The notes below the pieces were generated by a model. The model saw nothing but the letters and a program-made list of their open reading frames with translations, was not told where the DNA came from and did no database searches. A DNA stretch of 64,000 bases from Flavobacterium sp. CS20 (lineage in GTDB: Bacteria; Bacteroidota; Bacteroidia; Flavobacteriales; Flavobacteriaceae): positions 1,612,001 to 1,676,000 of the forward strand of contig NZ_CP073015.1 in assembly GCF_018080005.1 (NCBI RefSeq), in the 5' to 3' direction. The position numbers and the translations under genes were made by a program. The number at the start of each line of letters is the position of its first letter. Position 1 is the stretch's first letter. This document shows positions 1 to 10,522 of the stretch, piece by piece.

Positions 1-120
1 CATCTTTTTATAAACGAGCTATTTTAAATTTCAAAAGTTTAAAAAAGCAACAGAATGATTTAGGGATATACTCAACCATAAACATAGGGTTTATAAAGTT
101 AAAACAGTTGAATACTTGTT

Positions 121-160
121 AAATAAAAAAACCTGCCAGATTTTAGTAATCTGGCAGGTT
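121..160 (-). terminator. Rho-independent terminator of the adhesin gene
   Basis: A perfect 13-bp inverted repeat (130-142 against 148-160, 5-nt loop) is followed, on the minus strand, by a run of T residues (about 124-131). It lies about 30 bp after the stop of the T9SS adhesin gene, so it most likely ends that transcript. The bases 1-120 at the window edge show no gene or clear signal. Confidence 0.85.
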
Positions 161-191
161 TAATGTGCTTAAAGATTATAGTAGCCTATAA

Positions 192-3100
192 CTATTTTTT
201 AATAATCACTTTTTGGGTTTGATTGACGCGTGATCCGATGAATCTGAACAGATAAACTCCATCCATTAAATTATTTACATCTATAGTTTGAACCGTTTGG
301 TTAATAGGACTTGTACTTATTAGTTTACCAGTTATATCATATATATATAATTTTACTTGGTTTGTGTCAACTCCATTGTAGCTTAGCGTTATTTCGCTAC
401 TTGCAGGGTTTGGATATAAACCAATGTTAACCTTGAAATCTTTAACACTTAAGGTGGTTAAGTCGAACTCAATTGAACTGTTTTCGCAGTTATTGTTGGT
501 TACAACAACGGTGTAAATCCCATTTACGCTTGGTTGGTAGGTTTGCTCCGTTGCACCTTCAATTAAATTACCTTCAAAATACCATTGGTAAGTATCGAAA
601 ACTCCGGTTTCTAAACTTTCAGTAGTGCTGTTATAACTAATTGTTGGCTCTGGAACTGAGTTTACTGTAACCTGAACCGCAGTTCTTTCACTTTCACAAC
701 CATCAAGGTTAGTCTCTGAAACATAATACGTTCCTGAATTGATAGATTCTGAAAGATTTAGAGAAAAAGGAGTATTGACATCGGTATACCAGCTTAAGTC
801 CGTACCAATTGCATCTAAATCAGCCACTGTGGAGGCTCCACAAAAAATTTGTGCCTCAGCGATTGGCGCGTCTGGAACTATAGATATAAAAATGGAAACC
901 GCAGTTCTTTCACTTTCACAACCATTGATAGTTTGTGATACGTAATAAGTTCCAGTGGTAACATTTGCTGTATGACTAAGAGCATCGATATCATCTACTT
1001 CTAAATACCACGTAAGCATATTGCCTTCGCCTTCTAAATCTGCTATAATAGTGTTGCCACAGAATGTTTGATCTTCTACAATTGGTGCTTCCACTAGTGC
1101 AGGCTCTGTAATGGTAACAGTAGCCATAACTGATGTTGTACTTCCACAACCATTAGCATCTGTAACAAAGAGGTTATAAACCCCAGACGGAACTCCTGAT
1201 AACATTGAAGAAGTAGAACCGTTACTCCAAAGATAAGTGTAAGGAGCTGTGCCTCCTGAAACTCCAACTGTAGCTGAGCCATCACTTAAACCGTTGCAAG
1301 AAATATTAATCTGTGAAATTAATGTAGCTGTTAGTTCTGAACTTACGTTCAACTGAATACTCATTCTTTGACTTTCACATAATGTAAGCTCATCGAAAGC
1401 AGAAACATAGTATGTTCCTGTTGATAAAGCAGTATCGTTAGATAGAGCTGTTCCTCCTGTTGCTGTATCATACCAATTGTACACAACATTGTTTGTTCCT
1501 GAAACAGGTAAATCAACAACGATAGCTTCAAAACACAATTCTTGCGTCGATAAAGTTGGTGCCGCTGGTAATTCATTTATAGTTACAGTTACCTCAGTAA
1601 CTTCACTCTCACAAGTATTGACAGTTTGTGATACAAAGTAAGTGCCGCTCAAAACTTCAGTTGTACTAATTAACTCATCAAAGTTTGAATTGTACCAGAT
1701 TAGATTTTCGCCTTCAGCCTGTAATTCACTAACTGTTGCACTACCGCAAAATACTTGATTTGCTTCTGCTACTGGAGCAGATGGATTTTCATTCACAGTT
1801 ATTTCAACAGAAATTCTTTCACTTTCACAACCATTGACAGTTTGTGATACGTAATAAGTTCCAGTGGTAACATTTGCTGTATGACTAAGAGCATCGATAT
1901 CATCTACTTCTAAATACCATGTAAGCATATTGCCTTCGCCTTCTAAATCTGCTATAATAGTGTTGCCACAGAATGTTTGATCTTCTACAATTGGTGCTTC
2001 CACTAGTGCAGGCTCTGTAATGGTAACAGTTACAACAGGTGTATTATCAATAAGAGAAGTACCACAACCATTGGCATCTACTACCGCTAAGGTGTAAACC
2101 CCAGAAACAACCCCTGATAAATTTGGTGAAGTAGTTCCGTTACTCCATTCATAAGTATAAGGTGGTGTACCGCCTAAAACTTCAACTGTAGCTGAACCAT
2201 CATTAAAACCGTTGCAAGAAACATTAACCTGCGAAACAACTGTAGCCGTTATTTCAGTACTTACATTCACCTGAACACTGCTTCTTTCACTCTCACAAAA
2301 TGTGAGTTCATTAAAAGTAGAAACATAATATGTGGCTGTTGATAAAGCGGTATCGTTAGATAGAGCTGTTCCTCCTGTTGCTGTATCATACCAATTGTAC
2401 ACAACATTGTTTGTTCCTGAAACAGGTAAGTCTGCAACGCTAGCATCAAAACACAATTCTTGCATCGATAAAGTTGGTGCCGCTGGTAATTCATTTATAG
2501 TTACAGTTACCTCAGTAACTCCACTCTCACAAGTATTGACAGTTTGTGATACAAAGTAAGTGCCGCTCAAAACTTCGGTTGTACTAATTAACTCATCAAA
2601 GTTTGAATTGTACCAGATTAGATTTTCGCCTTCAGCCTGTAATTCACTAACTGTTGCACTATCGCAAAATACTTGATTTGCTTCTGCTACTGGAGCAGAT
2701 GGATTTTCATTCACAGTTATTTCAACAGAAATTCTTTCACTTTCACAACCATTGACAGTTTGTGATACGTAATAAGTTCCAGTGGTAACATTTGCTGTAT
2801 GACTAAGAGCATCGATATCATCTACTTCTAAATACCATGTAAGCATATTGCCTTCGCCTTCTAAATCTGCTATAATAGTGTTGCCACAGAATGTTTGATC
2901 TTCTACAATTGGTGCTTCCACTAGTGCAGGCTCTGTAATGGTAACAGTTACAACAGGTGTATTATCAATAAGAGAAGTACCACAACCATTGGCATCTACT
3001 ACCGCTAAGGTGTAAACCCCAGAAACAACCCCTGATAAATTTGGTGAAGTAGTTCCGTTACTCCATTCATAAGTATAAGGTGGTGTAACGCCTAAAACTT

Positions 3101-6100
3101 CAACTGTAGCTGAACCATCATTAAAACCGTTGCAAGAAACATTAACCTGCGAAACAACTGTAGCCGTTATTTCAGCATTTACATTCACCTGAACACTGCT
3201 TCTTTCACTCTCACAAAATGTGAGTTCATTAAAAGTAGAAACATAATATGTGGCTGTTGATAAAGCGGTATCGTTAGATAGAGCTGTTCCTCCTGTTGCT
3301 GTATCATACCAATTGTACACAACATTGTTTGTTCCTGAAACAGGTAAATCAACAACGATAGCTTCAAAACACAATTCTTGCGTCGATAAAGTTGGTGCCG
3401 CTGGTAATTCATTTATAGTTACAGTTACCTCAGTAACTTCACTCTCACAAGTATCGACAGTTTGTGATACAAAGTAAGTGCCGCTCAAAACTTCAGTTGT
3501 ACTAATTAACTCATCAAAGTTTGAATTGTACCAGATTAGATTTTCGCCTTCAGCCTGTAATTCACTAACTGTTGCGCCACTGCAAAATACTTGATTTGCG
3601 TCTGCAACTGGAGCAGGAGATTCAGTTACACTAACATCAATTGATTTTGAAGTAGAACAACCACTGGGGTTGGTTACAGTAAGTGTATAAGTACCAGCCT
3701 CATCAACTGATAAATTTAATTCATCTGTCGCTCCAAAAATTACACCTCCATTGCTGGCTTCCCATAAATAGGTATTGCTAGGCGTAACTTGAAAGTTGGA
3801 AATAGTTACTGTTGAACTACCATTGGTATCGTTTGAATTTATGGTTAACATCAAATTATTTCCGGCTTGAATGCTAATGCTATGAACTCCACTTTGTGAT
3901 GAAGATCCTTCTGTAGAATAACCGTTAAACAAGGATAAATCGCCAGAGTTTGTTCCAACTAAAGGCAAGTCACCACTTGCAATATCTCCAGATGAATAAT
4001 TCCAATCAAAAGATACTGTAGCATTGTACGGCATTGTAATATTAGCAGAATTAGGCGTTGTATTGCCAGAGCCTGTGTTACTAGCTATCATCGTAACACT
4101 ACTTTCACTAAAGGTAATACTACCATTTGAAATAGCTGGTGCAAATTGCGTCCAATTATCTTCTGCAAAATCTCCCACGAAACCAACAGCACTTTGTGCG
4201 TTTGGATTAGTTACCGTAGGTTCTAACATAAGACTACCAAATTCACATTTGCTTTCAGTGTCATTGACCGTAATAATAGGCAATTCATTGACTACAATTT
4301 CTAGAGTTGTTGGAGAAGCACATTGTCCATCATCTGGTGTAAAAGTATACTCGGTTGTAGCCAAATTATTTAATACAGGAGACCAAGTACCTGTAATACC
4401 GTTTTGCGAAGTGGTAGGCAAAGCATCAAGGGTTTCTCCAACGCAAATATCTGCAATGTCAAAAGTAGGGGTTGTTATTGGATTCACAACAGTATTCACT
4501 ACTTGAGTTAAAAAATTTGAAGTCGTCCCTGTAAGAGCAAAATTGTATAAAACACCATCAAGACCACTAGCGGTTTCATCGGTCAAAGATGTAATACTTG
4601 AGTTATCTTGACTACCTAAACCTTGGTTAAACTTATAGTAAGCTACTAATCCAACTTCACTACCTTCTACTTCACAGTTTTTTGAACTCTCTATTTGCTC
4701 AGCAGTTCTAGCGACATCCCAAATCCGAACTTCATCAATATTTCCTTGATAGAATCTTCCTGTTGCCTGAAGGTTTTCGCCTATACTAACTGGATAAGTT
4801 GAATTGTTGATAGTACCACTACCTGTAACAGCTGAATTTTGAATACCATCTATGTAAATGATTGCCTCTACATTATTATAAGTAACTGCCACATGATGCC
4901 AACTGTTATCAATTACGCTACTTACTGATGAGACATCACCAAAGGCATTACTTCCTGCAAAATTTAAAGTGCCGTCTTGATTTAAAGCAATACGCCAACT
5001 ATCGTCGCCTTTTGCTATTATTGCATCCCATTGCGTTGGGTTATAGTCAGATTTCATCCAAAATTCAATCGTCATTTGGTTCGTAAAATCAAAACTTGAT
5101 TCACTTGTTAATTCTACATAATCATTAACACCATCAAAATTTAAATGGGTGGCAGGAAGTACAGGATTTACGTTGACCACAATTTCTGTTCTTACACTTT
5201 CGCAACCTCTTGAATTTATACTAGAAACCCAATAAGACGTTTCTCCTACCGCAGTAGTACTTGGCGTTGGAGCACCAGCAAGAGCGTTGCCTCCAGTCAT
5301 CACATCATACCAGACCAAAGAAGAAGTATTTGTTGTAGCTGTAAGTGGTGTAGCTGTATCACCTAAAGTATAATTTACTGGTGTTGTAACTATTGGTTCT
5401 GAAGGCGAAGAGATGTCTGCATCAGTTAAAAAATTTGAAGATGTCCCTGTAAGAGCAAAATTTGTTAAAACGCCATCAAGACCACTAGCGGTTTCATCGG
5501 TCAAAGATGTTATACTTGAGTTATCTTGACTACCTAAACCTTGGTTAAAATTATAGTAAGCTACTAAATTAGATTCACCGCCTGTTAACTCACATTCAAT
5601 ATTAGTAGAGATTTCTGAGGCTGTACGTGCTGTATTCCAAAAACGCAAATCATCCATAGAGCCAGTAAAATTAAAGTCTAAACCATTATCACTACCACCT
5701 ATAAAAACTGGACTTGAAGGATCATTCAAAACTAAGAGACCATTTAATATTGCAGATTGGTCAAGTGTACCATCTATATATAATTTTAATGATGTTTCAT
5801 TTCCATATAAAAAAAATGTTCCTGCAACGTGATGCCATTCTCCATCTGTTACAGTAGATGTTGAATTTATAAATTGTCCTCCAGCACCAAGCATAATTCC
5901 ACCATTAACATTTAATAACAACCCGAATCCAGCTTCTCCATCTACAACTAATGTTTCAAAATTACCTGGATTTGCAATCGATTTCATCCAAAATTCAACG
6001 GTCAAATTAACTGAAAACGAAAGCTCAGATACATCAGGTAATTGAACATAATCATTAACGCCATCAAAATTTAAATGTGTCGATGGGTCTACAGTTACAA

Positions 6101-6608
6101 AAGTTTTAAACCACAAATCATATGCACCAAAAGGAAAATTATTATTGTAAATAACACCGTTTGGGTAAGGACCTACACTTCCTCCAACGCCTTGAGTTCC
6201 AACATTACCAGAGAATTGTAAATCTAAGGTGTATGTGCTTCCAGCTATAACAGGAACATTTTCAGAAAGAGGTATAACCACTTCTTGATATGTGTATTGA
6301 TCCACTACTGTTAAAATCTCTATAGTGGTTGTATTTAAAATTGTACCTGCATATCCATCACCAGACAATATCCTCAACTGTAAGTCACTGTGTATAAAGT
6401 TATCTGAAAAATCTCCTAACCTAATGTTAATCTGAGATAAATCCCCAGTAATACCAGCTGTAAATGATTGACCAACATTGTTGTTGGAACTTACAGTAAA
6501 AGTACCACCTCCTATGCTTTCTGGAGCATTGGATTGATCTAATATTTGTGAAAAAGAGGTAAGCGCCATAAATAGCATACCCATAAAAAAGTAAAGTTTT
6601 CGATTCAT
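192..6608 (-). CDS. Giant T9SS-secreted adhesin-like protein with LamG and SprB repeats
   Basis: The 2138-residue protein starts with a Sec signal peptide (about residues 1-21, ending FSQ). Two LamG/concanavalin-like domains follow, beginning with HLNFDGVNDY near residues 178 and 489. Many Ig-like modules follow, with motifs such as GTYYVSQTVNGCESE. Three SprB-type repeats (SCNGFNDGSATVEV...GGTPPYTYEWSNG) are interspersed. The last 75 residues are a type A T9SS sorting domain (LYPNPASSEITLSY ... GVYLFRFIG ... KVIIKK), so the protein should be exported across the outer membrane by type IX secretion and attached to or released from the surface. SprB repeats are known from gliding adhesins; a role in adhesion or glycan binding is inferred, not shown. 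About 2.7 kb of the gene consists of near-identical 918-bp repeats. A -7 box and paired direct repeats lie upstream, and the gene stands alone before a strong terminator. Confidence 0.9.
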   Translation of the reverse strand: MNRKLYFFMGMLFMALTSFSQILDQSNAPESIGGGTFTVSSNNNVGQSFTAGITGDLSQINIRLGDFSDNFIHSDLQLRILSGDGYAGTILNTTTIEILTVVDQYTYQEVVIPLSENVPVIAGSTYTLDLQFSGNVGTQGVGGSVGPYPNGVIYNNNFPFGAYDLWFKTFVTVDPSTHLNFDGVNDYVQLPDVSELSFSVNLTVEFWMKSIANPGNFETLVVDGEAGFGLLLNVNGGIMLGAGGQFINSTSTVTDGEWHHVAGTFFLYGNETSLKLYIDGTLDQSAILNGLLVLNDPSSPVFIGGSDNGLDFNFTGSMDDLRFWNTARTASEISTNIECELTGGESNLVAYYNFNQGLGSQDNSSITSLTDETASGLDGVLTNFALTGTSSNFLTDADISSPSEPIVTTPVNYTLGDTATPLTATTNTSSLVWYDVMTGGNALAGAPTPSTTAVGETSYWVSSINSRGCESVRTEIVVNVNPVLPATHLNFDGVNDYVELTSESSFDFTNQMTIEFWMKSDYNPTQWDAIIAKGDDSWRIALNQDGTLNFAGSNAFGDVSSVSSVIDNSWHHVAVTYNNVEAIIYIDGIQNSAVTGSGTINNSTYPVSIGENLQATGRFYQGNIDEVRIWDVARTAEQIESSKNCEVEGSEVGLVAYYKFNQGLGSQDNSSITSLTDETASGLDGVLYNFALTGTTSNFLTQVVNTVVNPITTPTFDIADICVGETLDALPTTSQNGITGTWSPVLNNLATTEYTFTPDDGQCASPTTLEIVVNELPIITVNDTESKCEFGSLMLEPTVTNPNAQSAVGFVGDFAEDNWTQFAPAISNGSITFSESSVTMIASNTGSGNTTPNSANITMPYNATVSFDWNYSSGDIASGDLPLVGTNSGDLSLFNGYSTEGSSSQSGVHSISIQAGNNLMLTINSNDTNGSSTVTISNFQVTPSNTYLWEASNGGVIFGATDELNLSVDEAGTYTLTVTNPSGCSTSKSIDVSVTESPAPVADANQVFCSGATVSELQAEGENLIWYNSNFDELISTTEVLSGTYFVSQTVDTCESEVTEVTVTINELPAAPTLSTQELCFEAIVVDLPVSGTNNVVYNWYDTATGGTALSNDTALSTATYYVSTFNELTFCESERSSVQVNVNAEITATVVSQVNVSCNGFNDGSATVEVLGVTPPYTYEWSNGTTSPNLSGVVSGVYTLAVVDANGCGTSLIDNTPVVTVTITEPALVEAPIVEDQTFCGNTIIADLEGEGNMLTWYLEVDDIDALSHTANVTTGTYYVSQTVNGCESERISVEITVNENPSAPVAEANQVFCDSATVSELQAEGENLIWYNSNFDELISTTEVLSGTYFVSQTVNTCESGVTEVTVTINELPAAPTLSMQELCFDASVADLPVSGTNNVVYNWYDTATGGTALSNDTALSTATYYVSTFNELTFCESERSSVQVNVSTEITATVVSQVNVSCNGFNDGSATVEVLGGTPPYTYEWSNGTTSPNLSGVVSGVYTLAVVDANGCGTSLIDNTPVVTVTITEPALVEAPIVEDQTFCGNTIIADLEGEGNMLTWYLEVDDIDALSHTANVTTGTYYVSQTVNGCESERISVEITVNENPSAPVAEANQVFCGSATVSELQAEGENLIWYNSNFDELISTTEVLSGTYFVSQTVNTCESEVTEVTVTINELPAAPTLSTQELCFEAIVVDLPVSGTNNVVYNWYDTATGGTALSNDTALSTGTYYVSAFDELTLCESQRMSIQLNVSSELTATLISQINISCNGLSDGSATVGVSGGTAPYTYLWSNGSTSSMLSGVPSGVYNLFVTDANGCGSTTSVMATVTITEPALVEAPIVEDQTFCGNTIIADLEGEGNMLTWYLEVDDIDALSHTANVTTGTYYVSQTINGCESERTAVSIFISIVPDAPIAEAQIFCGASTVADLDAIGTDLSWYTDVNTPFSLNLSESINSGTYYVSETNLDGCESERTAVQVTVNSVPEPTISYNSTTESLETGVFDTYQWYFEGNLIEGATEQTYQPSVNGIYTVVVTNNNCENSSIEFDLTTLSVKDFKVNIGLYPNPASSEITLSYNGVDTNQVKLYIYDITGKLISTSPINQTVQTIDVNNLMDGVYLFRFIGSRVNQTQKVIIKK
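880..3600. repeat. Intragenic tandem repeat, 918-bp period
   Basis: The string GTTGGTGCCGCTGG recurs at 1555, 2473 and 3391, spacing exactly 918 bp (306 codons), with long stretches of identity around each. The copy nearest the 3' end of the gene is more diverged and 9 bp shorter in part (ATTGGTGCTTCC at 1081, 1990 and 2908). Each unit holds three Ig-like modules and one SprB repeat. The period preserves the reading frame, so copy number can change without breaking the protein. Confidence 0.9.
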
Positions 6609-6634
6609 AATTTTATATTTAATTATTTATGAAG

Positions 6635-6698
6635 CAAAATTACTTTGTTAAACATCATTCTAATAACCCATTCAGACAAATCAATAGCCCATTCGGAC
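6635..6698 (-). promoter_or_regulatory. Adhesin promoter with paired 16-bp direct repeats
   Basis: On the minus strand, TAATTTTG (6635-6642) fits the Bacteroidota -7 consensus TAnnTTTG and lies about 27 bp before the adhesin start. Two direct repeats of the form AATARCCCATTCRGAC sit at 6662-6677 and 6683-6698, 14 of 16 identical, with a 21-bp period (two helical turns). This is the geometry expected for an AraC-type activator. The nearest one covers the position where the -33 element should be, which otherwise lacks a good TTG. The regulator is not proven; a natural candidate is the adjacent AraC gene. Confidence 0.5.
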
Positions 6699-6713
6699 AT
6701 ATTTCAACTTATG

Positions 6714-6887
6714 GTACAATAAGTTAGCTTGCAGGGCTATCAGGGCGATAAGCGGAAGGGAGCTTTCCGTATTTTTTCTTGAATGTGGCAGTAAATTTAC
6801 TAGGACTATCATAACCTACTTGATTGCTAATATGCTTAATTTGAAGTTCTGTTGTTAAAAGAAGTCGCATTGCCAACTGCATTTTTT
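6714..6887. repeat. Left 174-bp direct repeat flanking the IS1634-like element
   Basis: This stretch is identical base for base to 10523-10696. It carries the last codons and stop of the AraC-type gene, which is whole only on the right side. IS1634 of Mycoplasma mycoides is known to create long, variable-length target duplications, so the pair is best read as a long target-site duplication. Confidence 0.85.
6724..6887 (-). pseudogene. Duplicated 3' fragment of the AraC-type regulator gene
   Basis: The fragment encodes the second half of an AraC helix-turn-helix domain (…HISNQVGYDSPSKFTATFKKKYGKLPSAYRP). It is the copy of the AraC gene end left on the far side of the IS1634-like insertion. 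It has no promoter of its own and runs upstream into the end of the insertion element, so it should not be functional. Confidence 0.85.
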
Positions 6888-7961
6888 CCTGTTTTCGTCG
6901 CTGGGACACCCAAATCAAAAATCGAATAGATTTGCAATTTTTTTCTGCTCTTCACTTTTGATGTGAGTTAGATAAGTTATCTCTTTTGTTATTGGATGTT
7001 TTATTTTTACCGCATAAATTGTTTTTGCTATGTTGATAGCCTTCTCAGGACTTAATGAAGATTTCTTTTCATTGAGTTGCCTTTCTAGTTCCTTGTATAT
7101 TTTATATCTTGCAAAAGCTATGCAAATGTGAGCTTCAATCCTACGCTGAACTCTATGATAGATTGGTCTTATTTTCAAGTCTGTCTTAGCTATTCTGAAA
7201 GCCTTTTCAATCTTCCATAAATGACTATAATTCTCTAAAATTTCATTTTTATTCAATTTAGCATTAGTTATATAGCCTTTTAGACCATCCCATTTTGCAT
7301 CTGTTTCAAATTTTGTTTTGTCTATTGAAACTTTTAGCTCTCCATCAAGTTTTAGATATTTATTGTAACCTCTGTTATTGATACTTGACTTGGTTAGTTT
7401 TCCTGATCTAATTTTCTTTTCCAGTCTCTTTAATCCCTTTTCTCTATTGTGCTTATCTTTCTTGGCTCTTGAATCGGAATAGCTTATGATAAGTCTCAAA
7501 TTACCTTTTTCTACAACTGCACTCTCTCCATTTTTAAGTTTTAAAGCTAATATTTTTTCTTTTATAAAGGACTTCTCATTTTTAATTCTAGCTCCAAGAA
7601 TAAATTCATAACTTTTGCTTTGAAGTTCTTCTATGTTTTTAGAAGAAAGTAGCCCAGAGTCAGCGATGATGACTAATTGATCTAATCCGTATTTTTTCTT
7701 AAAACTATCAATTACTGGTAGCATGGTGTGTCTTTCAAATTTATTGCCTTCAAAAATATCGTAAGCCAATGGGTAACCATCTTTGCTAACTAATAACCCT
7801 AGTACAATTTGCGGATTTTGATGTTTGCCTTCTTTAGAGAAGCCTGTTTTGCGTAATTCATCTTCGTTATCAATTTCAAAATAAATAGTGGTAACATCAT
7901 AGAATACTACATTTATTGTTCCATCTAGTATTTTCAAGGTATCCCCACGAGCAACTACATG

Positions 7962-9448
7962 TTATTTATGATTTTGTATCCAATTATTAGGGAGTAATTC
8001 TTCAAGTTTTTGAATATTATAATCTGGTATTTTTTCAAGTACGTCTCTCAACCATTCTTGTGGGTTTACATTATTGATTTTACAACTTGCAAATAAAGAG
8101 TACATTATAGCAATGTTCTGAGCTCCCTTATGTGATCCAGCAAAAAGATAATTTTTTCTTCCTAGTGCAAGCGGACGTATGGCGTTTTCAATTAGATTAT
8201 TGTCTAACTCTAATCTCGGATCTAATGTAATGGCTTTTATTTTTGGATATTGATTGAGGTAATAACTCATAGCTTTACCTACTGCACTTTTAGGTAATAC
8301 CTTTATGCTTTGTGCTTCTATCCAAGTTTTTATTTGCTCAAGTTTTGGAGCTATTTTTTCTTCTCGTAACTTTTGCTTGAGTGCTAAGTCTTCTTTTGCT
8401 ATTTTTTTTATTTCTCTTTCTTCGAGATATATTTTTTGAATTTGTTCAAGAATTTTATTTACTATAGTTGAGTCATTGTCTTTTGCATCAAAGAATTTTC
8501 TTCGAGCATGTGCCAAACATCCTACTAATGTAATACCTTGTTGTTGCCCAATTTTATCATATACTTGGTAGCCATCGCATTGCAAATAGCCTTGGTAATT
8601 GAGTAATATCTCTTTAGAACCGTGTTGCCCACGTCCTTTGTGATAATTGAATAATACAAGACCTTGCAAGGGGTTGCGATATACCCATTGGTAACCTTGG
8701 TGGGTGCTTCCTTTTTTGTCTTTGTCTAATACTTTAATCGGGGATTCATCTGCTTGTATGTAATCGGATTCTAATATTTTTTGTTTTAAGGTATTGTATA
8801 GCGGATCTAATAGTTGACAACAGCTATCAACCCAATCGCACATTGTGCTTTGAGCTACTTCCCAACCAAATTCTCTTTTGAAACGTTGAATTTGTCTGTA
8901 TAAAGGTAAATGGTCAACAAATTTAGCCGTTAATATATAGGCTAACAGGGAAGCTTCAACTATTGATTTTGGGATAGGACGAGTAGGTAACTCACCTATG
9001 ATTATTTTGTCCTTACTTTTATTGGCGCATTTTGGTCGTATCGTGCGTCTTTTTATTAAGCTTGCTGGGGTATATTCTAAGGTTTCTGAAACTTCTTCTC
9101 CAATTTCACCAAATCTTCTGTATCTTCTTTTGGCTCAATGATAACTTCTTTTACTGGTAGATGTTCAGGTAGTTTATTACGCCCATGGTGTTTTTTCTTC
9201 TTACGATTGTAAGTTATAGTCTGCGATGGTTCTTCTTCTGACGCTTCTATCTCTTGGTTGGTATCTGAAAACAGATTGAATTGCTCATTAGATACTTCAT
9301 TAGAAACAAAGCGTTCAGACTTGAAGCCGTTAATGAGTTTTACAAGCTGATCTAATTGAGCTTGTAGTGATGCATTTTTTGCTTTTAGATTTTTTATAAA
9401 AATGCTGTTTTCTTCGTTTTTTTTGAGTAATTCTTGATACGTCATCAC
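7962..9448 (-). pseudogene. tnpC: IS66 transposase TnpC, copy A, frameshifted
   Basis: This copy matches the 495-residue TnpC of copy B, but has three T residues at 9103-9105 where copy B has four. The 1-bp loss shifts the frame after about residue 117, giving an N-terminal piece (9077-9448) and a C-terminal piece (7962-8843 plus in-frame upstream sequence). The DDE core is otherwise intact, with the first catalytic Asp in QADESPIKV, the second in QCDGYQVYD and the Glu in NNLIENAIRP. A homopolymer slip or a sequencing error would both explain it. Confidence 0.9.
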
Positions 9449-9486
9449 GATATAAAAATACGTAAAATATCAGTAATGACAAAGCT

Positions 9487-9837
9487 TTATACAGCTTTTT
9501 GTTGTTCTTTTTGTGTTAAATTTCCTATGGTTATGCCATCAAAAAGTAAGACTAATTGAGCATAATCTAAAATGATACTTCGCACAGATTTTTCATAATC
9601 AGGAAGTGTAAAAGTTCCTTTTTCAAGTCGTTTGTAATACAATATAAAGCCACCAGTACGCCATTGCAAAATCTTTATCTTATTGCGTAGCTTGTTGACA
9701 AACAAATAAGCTGTTCCACTAGTTGGGTTTGCTTTAAGTTCTGTTTTTACAATACCTGATAGGCTGTCAAAACTCTTTCGCATGTCGGTTGGTTCTAAGT
9801 ATAACTCAAATTTGAGTGTGTCATGTAATGTTAACAT
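9487..9837 (-). CDS. tnpB: IS66 accessory protein TnpB, copy A (intact)
   Basis: The 116-residue protein has the IS66 Orf2 signature (MRKSFDSLSGIV…, followed by the motif around KILQWRTGGFILYYKRLEKG). It is required with TnpC for IS66 transposition, though its biochemical role is not established. It is the first gene of the element and is separated from tnpC by 38 bp. This copy is complete, unlike the one in copy B. Confidence 0.9.
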   Translation of the reverse strand: MLTLHDTLKFELYLEPTDMRKSFDSLSGIVKTELKANPTSGTAYLFVNKLRNKIKILQWRTGGFILYYKRLEKGTFTLPDYEKSVRSIILDYAQLVLLFDGITIGNLTQKEQQKAV

Positions 9838-10522
9838 AGTTGATGTTTTTTAAGACATCAAATCTATGCTCAAATTATTATGTGTCAAATATGTAGTTAG
9901 TCGGTGGGATACTTTTCAAGGTATGATTATAACTAATTTCTTGTATTTGGGATTTGTGTTGTTTATGAAGCTTATCCATGTATCGGTAAATAACTTGAAC
10001 ATCAATAGCTTTATGTTGGTACTTAAAAAGATAATCTGATGTCTTAAGCTTACTAGAAGGGTAGCAAAGTCTAGCAAGAACCAATTGCTTAAATAAATCA
10101 TGATTAATTTGATTGAACCCAATCTGATTAAAAAGCTTTCCTAAAAGCAGTTCCGGACCATAAACAGATATTTCTTCAAGTCCTTGAAGAACAAGTTCTG
10201 TGTGCTGTCTATAATCGTTAAAATCTAATTCTTGTGCTCCCGTATAATTTTTTATCCATTGTTTACCTTGTTCATATAGATGGTCAACTTCAATTTTAGT
10301 AGCACTGCTGCCAATGGTCTTTAATAAGCGATACTTGCCACTACTTTTGTCAATGACTTGGACGCTAATTACACCGCTTTTATTTTTCTTTTTGCGAACA
10401 AACACAGTGCAAATTTACTAAAAAGACACCCTGGGACACCCAAAATGAAGTCAAAAATATCGTAACTAATACGCTTTGAGTAAGTTATGAAATTTAAGAT
10501 TTTAAATTGTCGAAAACAGAAA

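Larger units (their letters stand above)
7939..9912 (-). mobile_element. IS66-family element, copy A (1974 bp)
   Basis: The left end begins GTATCCCCACGAGCAACTACAT and the right end, read inward, begins GTATCCCACCGACTAACTACAT; 20 of the first 25 positions agree. The 8-bp target duplication TTTTCAAG is present at 7931-7938 and 9913-9920, as expected for IS66. The element carries tnpB and tnpC only, with no tnpA. It differs from copy B by two indels and a few substitutions. Confidence 0.95.
6915..10405 (-). pseudogene. IS1634-family transposase, split by IS66 insertion
   Basis: The N-terminal part is encoded from 10405 (GTG start) to about 9913 and the C-terminal part from 7938 to 6915. Removing the IS66 element and one 8-bp duplication joins them in frame (…EISYNHTLK-ILDGTINVVFYDV…) into a 502-residue protein. 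DDE-type catalytic signatures remain visible in the C-terminal part: FYDVTTIYFE, IIADSGLLSS and WKIEKAFRIAK. The gene is therefore intact apart from the insertion, but no functional product can be made from this copy. Confidence 0.9.
6888..10522 (-). mobile_element. IS1634-like insertion sequence (interrupted by IS66)
   Basis: The ends carry a short inverted repeat: CTGTTTTCGTC at 6889-6899 and GTCGAAAACAG at 10509-10519 (10 of 11 bases pair). The element is bounded by perfect 174-bp direct repeats. It encodes one IS4-superfamily transposase of the IS1634 type on the minus strand. A 1974-bp IS66 element is inserted at 7939-9912; without it the element would be about 1.65 kb. The motif CTGGGACACCC occurs near both ends (6901 and 10432) in the same direction, which suggests subterminal binding sites rather than termini. 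Confidence 0.8.

Noticed and set aside
4024..4506. 160-codon open frame antisense to the adhesin gene
   Set aside because: It lies fully inside a well-supported coding region in the opposite direction, and its sequence reflects the Ser/Thr/Val-rich composition of the adhesin.
6901..10442. CTGGGACACCC motifs as the terminal repeats of the IS1634-like element
   Set aside because: They are in direct, not inverse, orientation. Better inverted repeats occur further out, exactly at the edges of the 174-bp duplication.
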